From Helicoverpa zea (taxonomy: Eukaryota; Arthropoda; Insecta; Lepidoptera; Noctuidae), in the NCBI RefSeq assembly GCF_022581195.2, contig NC_061454.1:4216001-4280000 (forward strand): a stretch of 64,000 nt of DNA. Reading direction: 5' to 3'. Under the pieces are notes generated by a model that saw only the letters and a list, made by a program, of their open reading frames with translations, did no database searches and was not told the DNA's origin. This document shows, one piece after another, positions 1 to 14,500 of this stretch. Numbering within the stretch: position 1 is the stretch's first letter; each line of letters opens with the position of its first letter. Made by a program: the position numbers and the translations under genes.

Positions 1-3000
1 TGGAATTTCATTAAAGTCGGTGACGCCGCAACACAAACATCCAAGGCGGTCGGGCCACATTCACAAAACGTATTTAAGTTTGGCAACTACCAACCTAGCA
101 CGTCCTAGCCGCAGCTAGACTAACCAATTTTCCTTGATCATGCAAACTTTGCATTTAATTCTAAAACGGAGGAAATTATAATAGAGGGAAAGATTTTATT
201 CATATTCGGGTGCAATCAGGGGCCCGAGGAGGAAACTGCGGCACATATAGATAAGCGCCACACTGGGCAAACACCACAATATTTACCTACCTACCACCTA
301 ACTAGACCATATCTGTGACCATATCGCTTCTTTGTAGCACACAATAGGGAGCTTGCCTCCGGTTAAAGTTCATAGAAAAATAGGTAGGAACAATTAGTTT
401 ACATTTACGTACACTAATGAGTGTCGGTATCGTTACATGTAATCTGAAAGCGACTTCCTACATTTTAATTATTTTTTTTTTTTAGTTTTAAAGCTATAGT
501 CTGTTTTTTAATCTCGTAGACTAAATTGAACTAAAAAAATACGACGTGCTACAAACTGCCAGGGATATCTGACCACGCAGAGCCATGCGTAATCATCAAG
601 GATAAGCCCATTATTTCAGGATGACTTATTGTAAAAAGTTACGATTCAACGTACCGGTATCGTAAGTACAACACTGCACCACAGAGCTAGCAAAATTATT
701 TGGAAGTTTGACATTTTGCAAGTGTCAATTTAGTCTACGAGATTAAAAAACAGACTATATAAATAACGGTCCAGAAATACATTATGTAAGTGATATTGCT
801 AGGCCTATTGATCTTGATCCGATTATAAAAGAAAACCATTTTTGGCTTATCTTTGTAATTCTCTACTTCGAAGGATAACAAGAATCAGAATTGCTCGGGG
901 TACAATTTAGTTGTGACTATTTTTACCCTAACAGGATTTCCAGTCTGATTTTGGCAATTATGCGTTTCTGCCACTTTTTCTGCTACAAGTGTATCGTTAG
1001 AATCCGATGTTAGTGCCTTTCTGATAATCTGTTCAGGTTTATAAGACATCATTACTTACACGTGTAAGCCAAGGAAGTATTTACATAGGCGTGTTCATAG
1101 GAAGAAACACGTATGAAAACCTACATACATAACACCCCGAAGCTTCCGTAAATACACACACACATGCCCAACTAATTAAAGCAACACTTTCCTGTTGCAA
1201 CTCATATTAAAATAATGTCGGATAAAATTTACCGTGTATGTATAATATTATTATCGTGTTGTGATAAGTTATCGATAAAATAATTTAGGCACCGTGGGTT
1301 TACGTCATAGTCTTTTTTTCCTGCGCCAAATTCTACGGCAATTTTAACAATAGCATGAGGAAGACGGGGCCTAGTTCTTGTGGCTCCGTTTCCGAAAATG
1401 TAACAGTGAAGTCTCACGCAGCGATATCAGTCACCTCGACGGCTACGCACGACGCGACTCACATCGAGTACAGAATAACAATCGAACCGTGGGAAACTGC
1501 CGCTAAACGCCACAATTATGAAACGCCTACAACCAATCCAACTGAGGATGTTTCATCCAAAGTCAAATGACTTCACTAACTTCTAGCCCCCGAGGAATAA
1601 CAAACCCGTCGTGTGAATTGGTAACGGTTGTTGCGTCAGAACGCCGCGGCCGATTCGCCCGCCGCTGACATTTTGGAGCTCTCAAATTAGAGATGTAACT
1701 ATTGTGTAAGTTGTGAATGTATAATTTTTAGCACAATGGCAGTATTCAGACTAATGCACCAGGAACGAATAAGCAATGAGGTCTCATAAAACATAATGCG
1801 TCAGAACTGGGTCTTATAAATATTTGTGTGCAATCAACTTTACAGCAGAACCAGTGCAACCCTGGTGGCCTTGATATTTTATTTGGTAATAGCTAGTATT
1901 TTAAGTTATATATTACAGTTTATAAAGCTTCAGTTCTAGGCAAAGATCAGTGATACACAGGTATGCTGATAGATAGATTCTCTGGTTAACTGAGGAAGTG
2001 TCCATGTAAATGCATAATTCAATTAAAATGTGATTAGTCACAACAGGTATATTTCAAAACGGCAACTAATAACGAGACAAAAATATTTTAATTTGATATT
2101 GCAACAAATGATTTGTAACTGGTTGTAATATTTATACTAATCAGGAAATAATTATGTTTGTTAGAATGATTATGTTGGCACTTATACGACAAATAATATT
2201 TTTATTTGACACTAGCCGTTTTCCAGTTTCTCTGGAAACTACTTCCCATACCCAGATAAAATATTGCCTCATGTCACTTAGGCCCAGTGATCATAATTAT
2301 TCAAGTCCTTCCGGACAGTACTTTTAAGAGGACGAATTGGAATTTTTGGCGCCAAGGATGTCAATTTTTCTCAGTAAATACAAAACGGATCAAAATACAA
2401 CTTGGTTACCTGAAAGTTCATGATATAAGCCTTATTTTGTTAGTTGTAGAAACATGATTAGGTAACTTTTATAACAGAGAAAAATATATCAAACATACCT
2501 CTTTTTAAAAAGAGATTCACATATTATGGGCAAACGGGACCGATTTAAGCCTCTTAACTTTTTTAGTAGTTGAGTATATACATACTCTTTAAAATGGTAG
2601 TAGGAATTTTTATTAAATTATCATTTCTAAATATTAAAATTACAAAACCATTTTGTCGCTTACGACTTTTAGTTATAAGCTAGCGCGCGTATTGTTATCC
2701 TCGCCCCGCTCAGACGCTCCGACCCCTTTTGGCGCCTTAGATGCGCGTGCCGGTTATGGAATTATTGTTGACCACTTCCTCGCCTTAAAGCTTTATACCT
2801 TTATATCATACTTACTTAAATGCCCCCCTTGCCTTAAATGGTTCCCTTAAACAAACACTCCATAAATTCATTAAGCAAGCAAATGGAAGGCATGCTTAGT
2901 AATTGAAAAACAGATTGACATCTTCATAATTATTCCCAAGAATAAACTGCATGGTGAGATTTAATATGTATGTATAATCTTCCCAGGGCAACAAAAAATG

Positions 3001-4170
3001 TTTGCAATGACAATTAAGTCATGTGTTTAATGCAGAATTTTGAGAACATTCGGCATTTATAACTTAAAGAAATTAAATATATAATAAAAGTATTGAGAAC
3101 CTGTAAAGGTGTTAGATATTTTTCTCAAATGCAAAATTTATATCAATATCTAAAGATTATGCTATGTTATTATCTTTGTAAGCCTTATGGGTATGCAACT
3201 TAGCTTCTGTAGTGCAATCATTCTAGGAAGAAAGCAATTAGGTACCATTCTTAGAAATATATACCCACATTTACTTCTAGTAGTAGCTGATGAAAACATG
3301 TTAGCTGAGTAAGTGAGAAATAAATAAAGACTCTTATTAATGAGTTTTGTACTTAAATCACCTGCTTTATGGTACTGCAAGTTAGAATGAGTTTGTGCTT
3401 ACAAACTATTTTAGTAAATTGTCTACTTAATTATTTTAAGATTAACTCCCCTACTCTGCTCAATCATTTGTTTATTTTACAAACTTTATGCCCTGAATTA
3501 CTTGATGAAGTAATTGAATCAAAAGCTGCGTTTTTCTGATGTTAGAATTAGGATTTGAATTTAGAGTGCAATGGTAGGTATTATTAAGTCATTTTACACA
3601 CATAAATGCAATGTACAGCCCATTCTTACAGGTTTATGGAGGTCAAAGATCATATGCATTGCAATGTGTAAAAACTGGCTATGAATTATTAGTTAGTTTG
3701 TTTTTCTACAACAAACTTGTGATGTCATCAAAATGTGGTGTGATACAACTAGTTTGTTTTAACGCAATGTCCAATATGACTCACAATCTTTAAGTAACAA
3801 TTACTTGAGATAAGTAACAGCCAACACAGGTAAAACAAGTTACCTACATTATGCATGCATCATAGAGGATTATTACAAGTTATTATCATTTCCTTTCTAA
3901 TCTAAATCTAAAGTTATAATTAATTCCCAGATATGGATAAGGGACTTACACAGAATTATCAATGGCAAATATTTTTATAGCTACCAGAATAGCTGATTTG
4001 AATATTTAATTTATCTATTTTTATTACAAGTAGAGACACTTTGCTTTTTTGATTTGAATCAAAACTTTTTCTGCACAAAGTAGGTAATAACAGATTTCTT
4101 GTTTTCTTTAGCTTTGTTACAAATAACAAAGAAATTGTGTAGCCAGTTAGATAAATACAATTAAAAAGAC
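1..4170. other. Non-coding stretch, probably intron of a minus-strand gene
   Basis: No coding exon could be supported on either strand. It holds one MITE (497-757), a CpG-rich patch (about 1350-1680) containing a 71-codon open frame that starts at 1355, and a GC-rich block (about 2655-2850) unlike its AT-rich surroundings. If the small exon at 4177-4191 is real, this stretch is its first intron or contains later exons too short to recognise. The open frame at 1355 has no recognisable domain and is not called as a gene. Confidence 0.4.
497..757. mobile_element. MITE with about 33-bp terminal inverted repeats, TA target duplication
   Basis: The sequence starting TAGTCTGTTTTTTAATCTCG at 497 is repeated as its reverse complement ending at 757, giving perfect terminal inverted repeats that extend to about 529 on the left and 725 on the right. 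The element is flanked by TA (495-496 and 758-759). It is 261 bp long with no coding capacity. TA flanks and small size fit a Tc1/mariner-type non-autonomous element; the family name is inference. Confidence 0.8.
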
Positions 4171-4176
4171 ACTCAC

Positions 4177-4191
4177 CTCACTGAAGGCCAT
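4177..4191 (-). CDS. Possible first coding exon (five codons) of an unidentified gene
   Basis: On the minus strand an ATG at 4191 opens the frame M-A-F-S-E and is followed directly by a strong donor, GTGAGT, at 4176-4171. About 420 bp further upstream on the same strand lies AAGATGGCGA (4620-4611), a YY1/Pho-like promoter word, which fits a promoter and 5' UTR at roughly 4200-4620. The rest of the gene would lie toward position 1 or outside the window; I found no convincing second exon. The product cannot be named. The main doubt is that a five-codon exon with a good donor can arise by chance. Confidence 0.3.
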
Positions 4192-7070
4192 AACTCCGGC
4201 CGGAGCTCTTTCTCCGTCCGACCTTCTCAATTTATTCTATTACGGCCTATCAAAACAAATAGTTCACGCTTTTGTTTCCCAACATTGGAAACAGTCCCGA
4301 CATCTAGCATCCCCACAGCACAAATACATCTGAACTATGTAACTTCACTCACTGCGCAAGAACAAAATTTTAATTTTGACTAAAACGAAAACACCTGACC
4401 GAATCACAAATCACTGAAAAAACCAACATTCCTCAGGTGGGTTAGATGCACATCTAACTAAAATACGAACACTTTGCAGTTCTTAAACACTTTAACACTA
4501 CTTAAAGAATTTTTCACTAATGTTTAATTTGCCAGACCATTACGAAATAAGTTCGAAAAATGACATCTAATGTGTGAATTATCACAGAGAACCATCAAAC
4601 GGAGATGAACTCGCCATCTTGCTTTCATGTCATAATCAGTGGTGCCAAACTTCAGAATCGATACCGTTGTGTACCGTCACTGCATGTTGGCCAACATGAA
4701 GTATACGAATGAAGTTAGGTGCAATTTACAAAATGGAAATTATTTATTGATGAAAAGCATTTGTTTGTACTTACATAAATAATGAACTATTTTTGTGTCT
4801 TGTCTCATAAACTTCATATGCCTTATTGCCTATTTACTAGAAACTATTTTGAATAGTTCTCAAATGGTTCTGTGCTGCCACCTTGTATAAAACAATCGTA
4901 CTACTCAAAGCGTTTTGTTCATTGAGTTCGCAACTTACGTTTCAGTTTGGTAAAAACCTCCTTCCCGCCCTTATTCAAATTCTTTCACATTTTTTTTAAT
5001 CAAGAGAAGACAAATTAAATTCAGAAACCTCGATTACATGTTATGATACCTTTAAGCATCTACTATAAATGAAAAGTTCCTTTTGACTTGTTCTTTAATG
5101 GCCCTCTTAACTTAACAAACTTTTGAAGCAGTGAAAATTACCGTTGAGTACAAGAATTAGGGTAGTGTAAGTAGGTAGGTAGCAATAGGCTGATACTGGG
5201 GTTAGTCTAGCGCTCAAAACGGTTGTGGGCTCATCCATCCGATATGGTTGAAATGAAACTTCACATTCATTAAATACAGGTGCCTACATAATATGGAGAG
5301 TACATGAGACAGCACGTAGGGGTAGTACATAAGAGTGTATACAATAGGGGACTAGGCGCGGTTAGATTGTGCTGGGGAGTACATATAAGTGAATATATAG
5401 AGAAAGTACATACATAAGAGGTAACGAAGTTCATAAGGAAAGTACCTACATAGCAGAAGGATATAGAGCTATTACATAAGAATTTACATAGGGAAGTACA
5501 TAGGGGTAGTACATAAAGTAGGACATAAGGGAGTTCAGAGTACAGAAAAGAAAGAAGTGCGACGTAACAAGTAGATTAAATTAGAGCATGCCAACAGTGC
5601 CGTACTGTAGATCTGTCACTGGCTGGGTGGAAACAACTTGAAACTAGACGTCTTTCAGCTAATACAGTCATGGTCAAATAAGCAACAAATAGTAGGTACC
5701 TAAATCAAAAATATCAATTAAATTACCGGAACAAATTAATATAACCGCCTATAGAATAGCGACGCTAATAATGCGTTCATTTGCACTATACAATAAAATG
5801 TGGCCAGTCATTTACAACTGTTGATCACGCAACTGATAATTACTTGCAACTCAATCGGCATGGTTTGCGTTACGCTGTCTTTATATAGTGATGTTTGAAA
5901 TATGCACGAAGGGTCATTAATAACCTGACAACAGCACTCATTGTTTACCTATCTACTTACTAAGAATAATGTTCCCTTTTACAAATATCCTTGGAGCAGG
6001 AATCTGGATTAGTTCCCAGTAACATATTTATGTTTGTTTACCTAAGCGAGCACAGTCAGATTTAATCCAGACTCCTTTTGAAATTAGAAGACAACTGGAA
6101 TTTCGGTGCCCTGAATCTTGGTTGTATCCTCCCGGTCCTTCATTGGCAAAGTTTGAGTAGGTACCTAACCATCAGTATTGATATTGACGGAGGGCACCCG
6201 CAACGCGGTTCGAAGCGGAATATCAAAGATTTTGAAGTGGCACTGTTTTTTCCAACACGTGAAGCTGGACGAATAATGAAAAACTACGATTCATAATTAA
6301 ATGACTCATGGAATATGCGGCAAAAGTTTATAAAATGAGATGGCAATTTGACCTAGCTTATTCATGATATGAACAAGCCAAGCCAAAGCCTAGGGCTCTA
6401 TGACCACAGGCAATGTCGTTAGCGAATTAGCGAATTGACTCACTCGGTCAGTAAGCTTTATCGAACTTATACTTATTTTTTGGTAAATCAAAAAGTTTGC
6501 ATATGATTAGGCCAACCTATAAGGTATAAAACCTTTTTTCAGACGAGTATTTTCTATCTGTAACTAACGTCACTGTACCTATAATACCTGAACTGCCATC
6601 AGCAAATTGACGATATTTAATATTAGATCATGATAAAATATATCTAACGAAATTGGAAATGTTACATTTATAAATTTACAGTTTAATCTTGATAACTTAA
6701 ACAACATCAACTTTTTATTTTATGAATGCTATTGCGTTCGTTTTTAACCTAGTTCTCTAAGCACTGGCCTGATAATAGAAGGTAAGAGTAATTTGGGTTT
6801 ATTAATTTCCGTGTAACTACATTATGCACGATTTCCCAAGGAGGTAGGTACTTTATGACGTCATTCGCACAGGTGCCAGGCGGGGATGTACACGGATGCT
6901 ACTGATAGCCAAGGACCCCCGATGTAGGTTAAAATAAAGTAGGTTATTGCACTACCGGGTTATTTTTAGTCGGCCAGTCGAAGTTAAACTGTCGAACTGT
7001 GTACACGTCTACATGAACTTACAGAATAGGAAGCAAAATGTTGGTCACATGTAACAGAGTGGTCTATTGC
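4192..7070. other. Intergenic region with a divergent promoter side and a degenerate repeat
   Basis: About 4200-4620 may be the 5' UTR and promoter of the minus-strand gene opening at 4191. At about 5270-5560 short words such as GTACATAAG and GGGAGTACATA recur every 10 to 40 bases, a degenerate low-order repeat. A CRE-like TGACGTCA sits near 6857, about 240 bp before the TTLL3-like gene. Open frames here, for example at 6078-6296, lack domains and are taken as chance. Confidence 0.5.
5270..5560. repeat. Degenerate GTACATA-rich repeat tract
   Basis: The words AGTACATA, GTACATAAG, GAAGTACATAGG and GTAGTACATAA recur many times over about 290 bp with irregular spacing. It is not a clean tandem array. 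It looks like an old decayed minisatellite or a purine-biased simple-sequence region; no coding frame runs through it. Confidence 0.45.
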
Positions 7071-7099
7071 AGAATTCTAGTGAGTTGCAAGCGAGGCTC

Positions 7100-10000
7100 A
7101 TGGCTGTAACGATGGAGCTTGAGGAGAGCGCGTCAGACTCGAAGTTACATCGAGATAGCACGGGGAAGAGGGAGCTGCGGCCGTCGAGTGCTGTCTCGTT
7201 CTCCAAATCCGAACATGGCCCAGGTTTGTTGTACTCCTCTAAGTCTCGTATGGCAAAACCTCCTGTACATGAAGGTGGTAATCTTATTCTAAATTATTTG
7301 GATTCAGAATCTTCTTCATCGAGCGAACAATTAAAGCAATACAAAAGTTGGGTGAGCAGCGAACGATGGAATGAGCTGAAAAAGATCGCTGATAGCGCCA
7401 TGAGGGATCATAAAGTGTTTATGATAAAAGGAGGAGGATTTCCAGCGGTGCGCCGAGCACTCCTCGAGAGAGGGTGGATTGAGAAATATGAGTCCCATAA
7501 GGTATTCCATAGCTTACCGCCGGGGGTAAGTTACATGTTAACTTATTTGTACTTTTTAAAATACTATTTAATTAGTTACCTACTTTGTCTTATTTATATA
7601 TTTAGTTTATACATGGGTCACAGGAGTCAATTAAAAACATAGTCATATACCTGTTGCTTGTTTCTATAAAAAATTCAAGGTCCGCCATCCTCCAACGAAC
7701 GTGGATCCCAAAAAATTGCATGGCAAAGAACTCTCCAAAGTTGAAAGAATGATTTTATATAAATTCATGGAACACCATTCTGTGGACTTTCTCTGGACTA
7801 CCAAGAGAGACAAGTATGATTGGTTGCTTAGTAACAAGGATGTCATAATAAGCAGGTAACTATAAGAATATATATTTTCTTCTGAGCCCAATGCTTATAA
7901 GTCGTGTATGTATGCTTTTAACCAAATGAGTAAAACTTGTTTTGATAGGTTTTGCAGATCGATTTTCACAACAAAAGAAGGCCTAACTACATCTTTGACA
8001 CAAATGCACTGGCACACCGAACCGGGAGTGGCGTTAACTAAGTTCCCACGCTGTTACAACATCCACAACTCCGACAGCCTCGAGGAATTTATCGACGATT
8101 TTAGAATAACAGCCTGCATCAGTGTCCTTAAATGGCTATCAAATGCATTACAAGCGAGCAACGAGCAAGATCTAGTTACGGCTAACGGAAAAGTTCCATT
8201 CACTGCAATAGAATTTGCCATCAGTAGATTGAACGAGTATATCGTGTTCCTCACTCATAAGGACATCGATGATACAGAAGACCAAGCGCATGTCTGGGAA
8301 CATGAATGGGATCAGTTCTTGACGCACCACTATCTCTTGGTCCACGAGAAAGCCAAGTTTATGGAAGACAAAAGTTTCAACATTCGGTACGCAGCTATTT
8401 CGTAATCAATGCGTTTGTCGCTATTTGTGTGTAAACATTTTTATGTCAACATTTCAGTAATTAGATCACTGTTTATCAATAGAATCGTTGAAAACAATTC
8501 ATCAATATTTATTATTTTAGTACCAGTTGAATGGTAACAATGACGCGTTATGTGATTCATTGATGTCACTTTTATAAAATTAGATTACGAACCCATTGCA
8601 ATAATGTTTTTAATATTTACTTTACAGGCAATTGGAAAGGAAGGGTTTGAAGATTTTAGCTACAATGACGAAGTACTGGCCTCAAATAGACATCGATGGC
8701 GTACTAAACATATGGATCGTGAAGCCTGGAAACAAGTGCCGCGGCCGGGGCATTCAGCTCATGAATAACATCAAAGACATAATAGGCCTTATAAACATAC
8801 CCGCTCAGAAAACTAGATACGTCGTACAGAAATATATTGGTATTGTTATGCTGCTCTCTTTGTTCAATGTATGACTGTGATTACTTGTACTGTATGCACA
8901 TTTTTGCTTGCAGAAAATCCTCTCGTGATCTACAACACTAAATTCGATATACGCCAGTGGTTTCTTATTACGAATTGTCAGCCATTAACCATTTGGGTGT
9001 ACAAGTAAGAGCAATAAAAAATTTAAAATGTATCGTGAAGTTATTATATACTGCAGTATTTTATTACTTACAGGGACAGTTACCTAAGATTTAGCTCACA
9101 AATATTCAGTTTGTCGAACTACCACGAGTCCGTACATCTCACGAACAATGCCGTGCAGACGAAATATAAGAACGTGAGTGAGCGCGACAAAGCTTTACCA
9201 GATGAGAACATGTGGGACTGTCATACTTTTAAAGCCTATCTCAGGTAAGAATCAAAATGTCATCTTAATTTTTGACGAAATATTTAACTTACTTACAATT
9301 TTATTGACGTTTTGAAGACAGATAGGAAAATATGAACTCTGGGAGGAGAAAATATATCCTGGGATTAAACAATGCTTGATTGGCGCCATGTTAGCATCCC
9401 AGGAGAGCATGGATAAAAGACAAAATAGCTTCGAACTATATGGAGCTGATTTTATGCTGACTGAAGATTTCACACCATGGCTTATTGAGATCAACTCTAG
9501 TCCAGATCTAGCGCCCACTACATCAGTTACTGCTCGATTATGTCCTCAATGTCTAGAGGACGTTATAAAAGGTGATTAAAATCTCACTGAGAGGTTGGTA
9601 CCCTCATCGCATCCTAAACTCATATCGATTGGTACTTTTCAGTTGTTCTGGACCGGCGCTACAATCTGGAAGCAGACACTGGAACTTTTGAATTAGCTTA
9701 CAAACAAACCATACCAAAGGCTCCGGCGTATCTGGGTTTATCCTTGTGTATTAACGGCAAGCGGGTTGTAAGGAAGTTGAAAGAGCGTAAACATGAGCCA
9801 AAAATTATAGTTAATCCATCACCACTCCGCGTACCCTCTGGAGACGCTATCATCGCAGATCAAGACCAGCCGGTCCCAGCTGAGTACAGCGGTCCAATCA
9901 TAACAGACTTCCTCACTTGGTTGAACCCGTACGACGCTTTACCGACAAATAGAGACGGAATTGTATTAGGGCCCAAAGAATCCCTCACGGTACGCCAGGC

Positions 10001-10619
10001 TATTACTGTTGTCAAATCCAGCATCTCGCTAAAGAGCGGACCGAAAAAGCGTAAATCGTCACTTTCTTTTAGGACCCATCGAGGAAGACGAGAAAGAAAT
10101 ACGGACTGTAAACGACGAATCGTGCCTCATTCGTGCTGTCGACCAGATGAAGGTCAATTCGCTAATCAGACTGGTAAATACCGGACTGAATCAGCGAGCA
10201 AAGCCGAGAAGACCAAGGTTGACAGGTCGGTCGGTAATAAACGCTGTTATATAGATCCTATTGAGTGGGAACGGGAAACTGCTAGTATTCTCCGGTCCAC
10301 AATATCAGTACAGAATAAAGTAGTTAGCAGACCCGAACCTACCGGACCAGCGCGCACCGCTAAATCCAGCCAAGTAGTTAGTTCAAATCGAAAATCGCTA
10401 GATCCTATTAACCGTCGAAAAAGCCTGGATGATTCCAATCCAATTAAAAATCTTAGCGCGATAGGCACAAGTATCTGTAAATTACAGGGTGATGACAGGA
10501 ACAAAAACAAATCTATATCATTCTCAAAGAGTTGCACCTCGATATATGCACCTTACAGGGTAGTTGCTTCGCCCCTAAATGACGAATCTTCTAACTCTTT
10601 CTTGAAAAGAAAGAAATAG
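7100..10619 (+). CDS. TTLL3: TTLL3-type tubulin (mono)glycylase, copy A
   Basis: Predicted exons: 7100-7525, 7680-7855, 7958-8386, 8628-8839, 8914-9004, 9074-9244, 9318-9571, 9643-10619; they join in frame to 911 aa. The family ligates glycine to glutamate side chains in the C-terminal tails of tubulin, mainly in cilia and sperm flagella. Visible TTLL ATP-grasp marks are the nucleotide-binding stretch NIWIVKP with K376 followed by RGRGI, the segment HLTNNAVQ in exon 6, and FELYGADF...PWLIEINSSPDL in exon 7 (D546, E559 and N561 are the expected metal and ATP ligands), then VTARLCP and VVLDRRYN, typical of the TTLL3/8 branch. The C-terminal ~290 residues are basic, serine-rich and probably disordered. 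The first ATG after an upstream acceptor-like CAG at 7068-7070 was taken as start; an extra 5' exon is possible. A polyadenylation signal AATAAA lies at 10822-10827. A diverged sister gene follows 0.9 kb downstream. Confidence 0.85.
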
Positions 10620-11515
10620 TTTATTAAAATGTGTTCAAATATGAATTCATAATATTCACGTTCGAAATTGTTCAAAGTTTGATATTTGCTAATTGATTAT
10701 GTAGTTTATAAAAGACTTATAAGACTCTGGAATGTTATGTCGAATTTTCACATTTGAAATTGTTATGATAATATTATTTTTCCCTATCGACTGTTGGCAT
10801 GTTCAAATTCTATAAATATAAAATAAAATATGAAAGTTTGTGATGCATTAATATTTTATTTACAGACACTCCCGATTTCCATGGAACCTTTTCCGTTTAA
10901 GCCTCATTCCCTATGTGACTCCAAGTAATAAATACTGTTCAGTAAGAAAATAGATAAGTATATCATTGTCAAAATCTCATGTTAAGTCGTCAACGTCAGT
11001 GTGTTCCATCAAATTTTTTGTTGAAATTATGCGGTAAAATGTAAAAAAATAAAATAAAAATTATAAACTGCGGCCAATAATGTTAATAATAATTACAGAA
11101 AAATGTCGCCAATAAGTGAAAAGGTAATTGTTTTATTTTACCCAGTGAGTAAATAATTAATTTTGGCCTAAAATAAAGAAAGATTGATTAACCTAGAAGC
11201 TATAGTGATTCTGCTCTTACAATAAGCGGCGGCGACATACAGAGAAACTAGGGCTATTTTTGACTGCACTAGTCCCGTTGCCCACATTATGATATTAGGA
11301 ACATGATTCAAAATTAAGTTGCACAGTAAGTTTAACAAACCACAACAAAGTGGAAACCCACAGAGCATTGTTGTTTATGGGCAGCTAGACGTACCTACTT
11401 AACGATTACATCATTTTCTTTCAAGTTTTATGTTACGCTTATTTCTCATCCTATTTTTTATGATAAATACAGAACACACAGGTTTACCCTTGACTAAAAA
11501 TGAATCCGCTTAAAA
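10620..11515. other. Intergenic gap between the two glycylase genes
   Basis: It contains the 3' UTR of copy A with AATAAA at 10822-10827 and probably the promoter and 5' UTR of copy B. A short alternative first exon for copy B is conceivable: ATG at 11103 followed six codons later by a GTAATT donor. It could not be joined convincingly to the next exon, so it is not used in the model. Confidence 0.5.
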
Positions 11516-14500
11516 ATGCCGGGCCGAAAAAAGAAAATTATAAAACGTAAAAAGGTAACTATGAACTTGTATTTAAAATGTATTTTGTGCTTCATAGAAA
11601 AAACGTAGTTAATAACGATCATTTATGTCCACAGAAAGCAACAGAAACTAAATCTAAAAAAGATTTAAGTCCAGTAAAGCATGGACGAAAGAGCCGTGCA
11701 TCCGGTATTTTTAAGAAAAGTCCACCTATAGTAAGGTTTTTTAATACTTAAATAGTATGAAAATAATTAAACGCAATGAAAAACTCGACCGCTTGTTTAT
11801 TATTGCAGACCTCGGATGATATAGACAAGGGTGATGATATAAAACCAATAAAACCAATAAAATCCCCAGTGAAATTTGCCATCGATAACATGTTAAAAAT
11901 TGATTTGACCAAAAAGAAGAAGACCATGGAATACAGGAGCACAAACCGTCCCGAAGGACTCTCACCGAAGGAAAAAAGTTACCTCATCTGTAGTTGTCAG
12001 GCCAAATCTAATCGATACAAAACTTTGAAAAATCAAGCTGCAGAAGCCATACGTAACAGTAAAATCTTTTCCGTTTATGGCAGTTGCAATGCTGTACGCG
12101 CGGCTCTGCTTGAACGGGGATGGGTAGAAAAACTACCAGCAAACAAAATGAATCTATCCAAAATAAAAAATGGCTCTTTTTCCAATAAACCTGCCGAGAT
12201 ACACAACGAATTGGAGAGATTGCTCCTATCCAACTTCGTTGAGAAATACCCTCCTAATTTCATTTGGCGCACAAGAGAAGAACTCCGCGATACCGTCATT
12301 GATATGACGAAAGAATATCCCACTATTGTCAACAAGCTTAAGACGGACGCTATGTGGACGTCAAAGCAGGGTCTATGTTCATCAATGAAGAGGAATTACT
12401 GGTTTTACATAGAAGACGTCGCAGAAGTTATTGGGCCGCGCAGTTATAACACCTGTGATCCAGGAGATATAGAGGGCTTCGTCAAAGATTACAAAATAAC
12501 AGCATGTACTAGCCTATTAAAGTGGGTCCTTTCAATGGAAGCAAACGAAAGGCCAGTGTTTATGGAGACAGGAAAGATTTCATTAAATGTGGTGTTATTT
12601 GCTTTAAGTCGGTGCAAGGAGTATCTATACAGAAAAGAAAACAAGGATATTGACAAATCCGTTAGCAGCGTATCTCCCGGTCAGTGGAATGCTTTCTTAA
12701 AAAAATATTACCGTATAATAGCAAAAGACGACGTCTTCCAATTGGACACAGAGAACAAGTTACCTCTGTATATGGCATATGCAAAATTTTTACTCAAAGA
12801 AATGCACAAGTACAGGCCTCAGTTGAGTTGTGAAGGGTGCCATAACATCTGGATCATCAAGCCGGCGCATAATTCTAGAGGTAGAGGCATAAGAATGGCT
12901 TCTAGACTAGCAGTTATCACGAATCTGCTCAATAAAGCTAATGCAAAATACGTAATTCAAAAATACATTGGTAAGTTTTATCTCCTTCTCCCGAAATTGA
13001 TATCTGTATCCCTACTACTAATCCAAATAATATTAGGGCAGCATGATGATAGGTAATTGATGTTGAATTGTAGAATTATGATCAACATTTCATTTATTTC
13101 TAGCAAGTGAATGTTAGTAACACAAAATATTTTGTATCTTATTTGCAGAAGAGCCGTTATTGATTCACGAAACCAAATTCGACATTAGACAATATTGTTT
13201 AGTTACAAGCACCTACCCACTAGTTGTATGGATGTATAAAGATTGTTACTTAAAGTTCAGCTCGCAGAAGTACAATCTTAGGAGCTATCATGAATCCATA
13301 CATTTGACTAACAATGCTGTTCAAAGGAAATACACCAACTGCGCCGGAAGACATGAGGAACTCCCTCATGCAAACATGTGGGATTCTGATAAATATAAAG
13401 ATTATTTGAACAGGATCGACAAGGGCAAAGTATGGGATAAAATCATCTACCCCGGAATGAAGAAATCTATTATTGGCATCATGTTAAGTTGCCAGGATTC
13501 TTTGTCAGTTTGCAAAAATCGCTTCGAGCTATATGGCTGTGATTTTATTCTAGACAAAGAATATAAACCGTGGCTTATTGAGATCAATTCATGTCCAGAT
13601 CTAAACCACACCACCCCCGTAACCGCAAAAATTTGTCCGGCTGTTTTAACAGATATAGTAAAAGGTAAACAACATTCAAGATGTTTTTACTATTTTATAT
13701 TAAGTTAAAATAAATTAGGCATTAACATTTTGAACATATTTTCAGTTGTAATAGATCGCGCGAAAAATCCATCCGCACCAACGGGAAAATTTGAATGCAT
13801 TTACCGACAGCCTATGACCATTCCGAGGTATGGAGGAGCTTTAGACTTATATGTTCGAGGTTGCTCTTTACCCAGTGATTACTTCTACAAAGGCAATATT
13901 GATCTAAGAGAGAATTACGACGATGATGTAGATATAGACAAAGGACACAATATTGAAACTATATTGGACAAAATAAAACAGGCGTATGACACCGACACGA
14001 TCATGATAGAACCTGAAGATGATAGTCACGCGTGTGTGAAGAAAGAACAAGAAACAACAACCCATCATTCGCGATCTGACTACGAGTTAAACGTTGCAGC
14101 AACCGTGGTAACAGAACAGTTGGAAGAGCTAATGGATAGAATTGTTTCAAAACACAGTTCCAATATGAAAACAAGACAAGAAGCTTTATGTGCCACAGGT
14201 TCAATTAAATCATTTGCCTCTGCCCACATGGTTAAAAGTGTTACAGACTTCAAAGCTATGATAACCAAATCTATGAACCGATTTGTCTCTTTCGAAAATG
14301 TACAGCATCACGAAGCATTTGATTTTAGCCAGCTTGACGATGAACCCGTAGATAATGAAAGTGCTTATGAAGAAGATTCACCTAAAAAGATAATCAATGA
14401 TTACAAGCAACTGGATGTGTTAAGACTGTTTGGGCAAACTAGTAAAGAAAGCGCCCAGTCCACATCACCTTCAACAGAAATCATGCTGGAAGCTACAACG

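Noticed and set aside
1355..1570. Plus-strand 71-codon open frame in CpG-rich DNA
   Set aside because: No domain, no splice partner; more likely part of a CpG-rich regulatory patch.
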